Below, one piece after another: positions 60,985 to 64,000 of a stretch of DNA of 64,000 nt. Origin of the DNA: Allium sativum (lineage: Eukaryota > Streptophyta > Magnoliopsida > Asparagales > Amaryllidaceae); NCBI GenBank assembly GCA_030737875.1, contig CM060912.1:464260310-464324309 (forward strand), in the 5' to 3' direction. Each line of letters opens with the position of its first letter. Positions within the stretch are counted from its first letter, which is position 1. The translations under genes and the position numbers were made by a program. Under the pieces are notes generated by a model that saw nothing but the letters and a program-made list of their open reading frames with translations, made no database searches and had not been told where the DNA came from.

Positions 60985-63119
60985 GTGTGAGTAAACTCCA
61001 ACCACTTGTTTAACTTTCAAAACTCTTTTCAAAAGAAAAGATAATAGTAAGACCAGCCCACACATAAACATGGATGGTTTTTACCTTACTATAACCCAAA
61101 ACACTTTGATATCAAATCCAGTGATATTATAGTAATGTCTACATCAAATAAATAACCAAATAGCAGAACGCTTGCATCTCACGCTCTACATATATAGTGT
61201 AAACTCAAAAACCGCATGGCGCTTATTGGAGATTGGATTTCCAACATGACAAGGTATGGAACCACCTTCCGATGATGTACCTCTAGAGGCGAATACACCT
61301 GGGTTCAACAAGAACATCTTGCAACCCGGCCCACACATGACCGACCACTCATTTCGCTTGAGTGTATCGAATGTATATCACCAACGGTTGGACTCAAACC
61401 ACCGTTTCCCGAATGGGCAGAATCGATAGATTTAGAAACAAAAAGAATTTCTCTAGATAGGTGATTATACACCCTAATGGGTGCGACCCACATAGCCATG
61501 CTGCCTGCCCGATTTTTGTCCTTTCCCGGTTGTTGAGGCCTGAGGCTACGATTACTTACCATTACTTGATAACACAATCACTTTGAATGCCACATCGTCA
61601 GATCCGGTAATCACTAGTTGAGTTTGCACAAATATTCTGGATATTATGCTAAGGGATAAATCCGTTGCAACCATATATATTCATACAGACCAACCCATTT
61701 GATCATTGGAAATACTCTGTCAGACATTCGTCCATTTACGTTCGTTCTGGGATTGAACGAAACCGAAGGCACTATTTCTATAAATAGAAAAGCCCTTGCA
61801 CTTTACTCCGTCTTCAATATATTCAGCATACTTGGTTCGCAACGCTTATGCCGATATGGAGTGGTTCTTCGGATAATAATCCAACCGGTCTCTCCATATT
61901 GACAACGATGGTCAAAACTTCGATAGTCTGTGATTTAACTATCGAATAAAAACAAGTGTTCATCCAAACATATCAACAAATCACTGGGCTCTTTAATTAA
62001 TATTTCATTAATTTAATCTCTTCTCCATTTCCTTATCGATATTTGTTAACCAAATATTTCAATAACCATATTGGTCCTTTACGCTATTTTTGATTTCGTT
62101 TTCTTATCGAATTCTATATATATCGATATATAGATTTCTAATTGTCAAATTTCTTAAAAATATTCTAACTCCTTAAATTCCCGGAAAAATTCGCCATAAC
62201 CTCCCCTGTATCGGGAGCATCGGGAAATTTCAAATAGCTTCCCGGTATCTTCCTCAATCAAAAAGAAAAAGGAAAAGCCAAGTGGCTTGCCGATACGGCG
62301 CATAAAACCCATATATGAATTTAAACATGTACCTTTTTGTCGGGCACATAAATTTAAATCTTCATATACTTCATCCCATATCTGTTTAACACATATTCAC
62401 CTGTTTGCAATTCAATTCAATACCATCAAATCGTTTGAATTCAGTTTCGCCCATTTATTCTTAAATTAGCCTTTTTGCCTATTTCACTTCTTTGTTGAAC
62501 ATAACATGTTCGAACAAATATTTAACTCGTTCATAACCAAATCGAATTTCAATTCTAGTTTCCTTTTCTATTTCGAATATAAATTTTCAAATCGAACTCA
62601 CTTATTTAAGGCCCAATATTAAGTCGAAATCTCATTAACTAGTTTCTATTCGAATTAGTTAACTCTATTTAATAAATCAAAAATCTGATTTCTGTTTCAA
62701 AAATCAACTCATTACTCAACTGGAGTTCACATATATTTTATAACTCAAATCTGGATTTTCCTAAATAGAAATTTCGATTTTTATTTGCTTAAAATCCCTT
62801 TATAAAATAAAATAAACCGTTATGGTTTTTAAATAGTTCCGGCGCTGTTTTTCTGAAAATTTGATTTTTACATAACTCAAAATCTATACGACGAAATTCA
62901 TATTTTCCTCTTTCATTAGAAAACTATTATCAAATCGGTCCTGACGTTTCTTGTTTCGAAGAATTCCAACTTCAATTGCGTTCTGTATACTCAATTGAAG
63001 TTCGAGTCGCCAATTTACGAACTGCAGCGCTGCGGCGAGTTCGTTTTAATTATATTTATATATATAATAACTTTAAACTTCGTTTTAAAATGAATTCAAC
63101 TCCACTTATATATATATAT

Positions 63120-64000
63120 TTCAAATTCATTTGAATCTTTACATTTCAAATTCCATAGTTTTAAATCCTGTATTCAAATCCCATTTGAAACCCTTTATTC
63201 GAATTCCATTTCAAATTCCTTATTCGAATTCCATTTCAAATCCTTTATTTAATTTTCACTTAAATTCAATTCCTTTTTGAATTTCTATATTTGAAATTCA
63301 TACTTGAAATCCCATTTCAAATTCATACTTGAAATTCATACTTGAAATCCCATTTCAAATTCATACTTGAAATTCATACTTGAATTCAAATATCCAACAC
63401 CATTTAAATTTCTATTTGAAATTCTAAATGTTTCAGATTCCATTTCTCTTATTTGAAATTCCCAAAATTTCCAATTACATTCTTCTTTTATTTGAAATTC
63501 CATTTTTGAATTTCCTTTATTCCAATCCCATTTGAATTCTAATATTCAAACTTATTTTCAACGCCATTTGAATTTCTCACTCAAAGTCATTTGAATTCCC
63601 TTGAATTCAAATTCCATTTCAAAATCATTTGGATTTCCTATTTTGAAATCCTATTTGAAATTCTATTTCCAATTCTACTTTGAGACTCCTATTTCAAAGT
63701 TTATTTCAAATTCTATTTTGAATTTCTACATTGAAATCTCTATTTGAATTTCTTTATTCGAATTCCTTTGAATCCAAATCTTATTTCAATTCCTTGAATT
63801 CAAATTCTATTCTAATTTCGTCTATTCAAATTTTATTTGAACTTCTATTTGAATTTCAAATATTCAATCTCCTTTTAGAATGCAAACATTCAAACTCCTC
63901 TTTAAAATTCAAAGGTTATACTCAAATTTCATTTGAGTTATATATTTAAAATTTCCTTTTCACATCTTATTTTGAAATTCCATTTCAAATCCCAATTTCA
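63120..64000. repeat. Degenerate AAATTC / GAATTT repeat tract in LTR V
   Basis: About 0.9 kb built from variations of TTTGAAATTC and ATTTCAAATTC, with some exact longer repeats (CATACTTGAAATCCCATTTC twice near 63300-63360). Low complexity and self-complementary; continues past the window end. Confidence 0.75.

Larger units (their letters stand above)
60561..64000 (-). mobile_element. LTR V: giant LTR related to Y, runs off the window
   Basis: Starts TGTAACGACCCGC at 60561 and shares with X, Y and S the TGCCCGT...GGGCACCC hairpin (60909-60931), the leader stem-loop and the segment GGATTTCCAACATG (61237-61250). At least 3.4 kb long. The orientation of its ends suggests minus-strand sense. Whether it is a solo LTR or part of an element is not visible. 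ORFs inside are not genes. Confidence 0.7.

Overview
The window is plant nuclear DNA, probably from a eudicot; that placement rests only on the AT-rich non-coding sequence and is weak. Evidence for a plant: an intact intron-containing GH10 xylanase of the plant CBM22-GH10 type, a decayed plant-type arginine decarboxylase fragment, gypsy retrotransposons primed by initiator-Met tRNA (TGGTATCAGAGC), and CACTA, Helitron and SINE-like remains. There is one apparently functional host gene (7635-10478, minus strand). Nearly everything else is transposable-element sequence.

Layout, left to right. 1-~2290: 3' tail and 3' LTR of a Tat-like gypsy element cut by the window start. 2994-6893: a CACTA-type transposon with arrays of subterminal repeats at both ends; it carries a broken arginine decarboxylase fragment (about 4583-5757, minus) and a possible exon of another gene. 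7635-10478: the xylanase gene, seven exons, 569 residues. 10799-12937: a probable non-autonomous Helitron, followed by a second related one that appears to be split by the large nest and to end near 59883.

The nest, 14433-59450, can be unpacked by LTR ends and 5-bp target-site duplications (TSDs). The base is a ~6.0-kb solo LTR (called S; pieces 14433-16177, 44120-47997, 59073-59450). Into S went Z (16178-44114, TSD ATATG), a Tat-like non-autonomous element with only a gag pseudogene. Into the 3' LTR of Z went X (20243-43405, TSD ATACG): two 4,662-bp LTRs around only 399 bp. Into the 5' LTR of X went Y (25727-39161, TSD TCACA): two ~6.19-kb LTRs around 1,051 bp. Independently, a Tekay-like chromovirus T (47998-59067, TSD CTGGG) entered S; it has near-identical LTRs and gag-pol with three nonsense codons and one frameshift. 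To the right lie a CACTA remnant (59884-60560) and another giant LTR, V (60561 to beyond 64000).

How the parts fit. X, Y, T and (by homology) S and V share the TGTAAC/TTACA ends; X, Y and T also show an initiator-Met primer site, and S is the matching solo LTR. All five carry a stem-loop at a similar place, ~360-415 bp inside the LTR edge next to the primer site. X and Y encode nothing recognisable, so the simplest model is that they are passengers mobilised in trans by Tekay-like gypsy proteins. The most unusual sequence features are the giant-LTR/minimal-interior design, the shared leader stem-loop, and in the X LTRs a 1.4-kb series of short hairpins whose arms change from unit to unit yet stay self-complementary.
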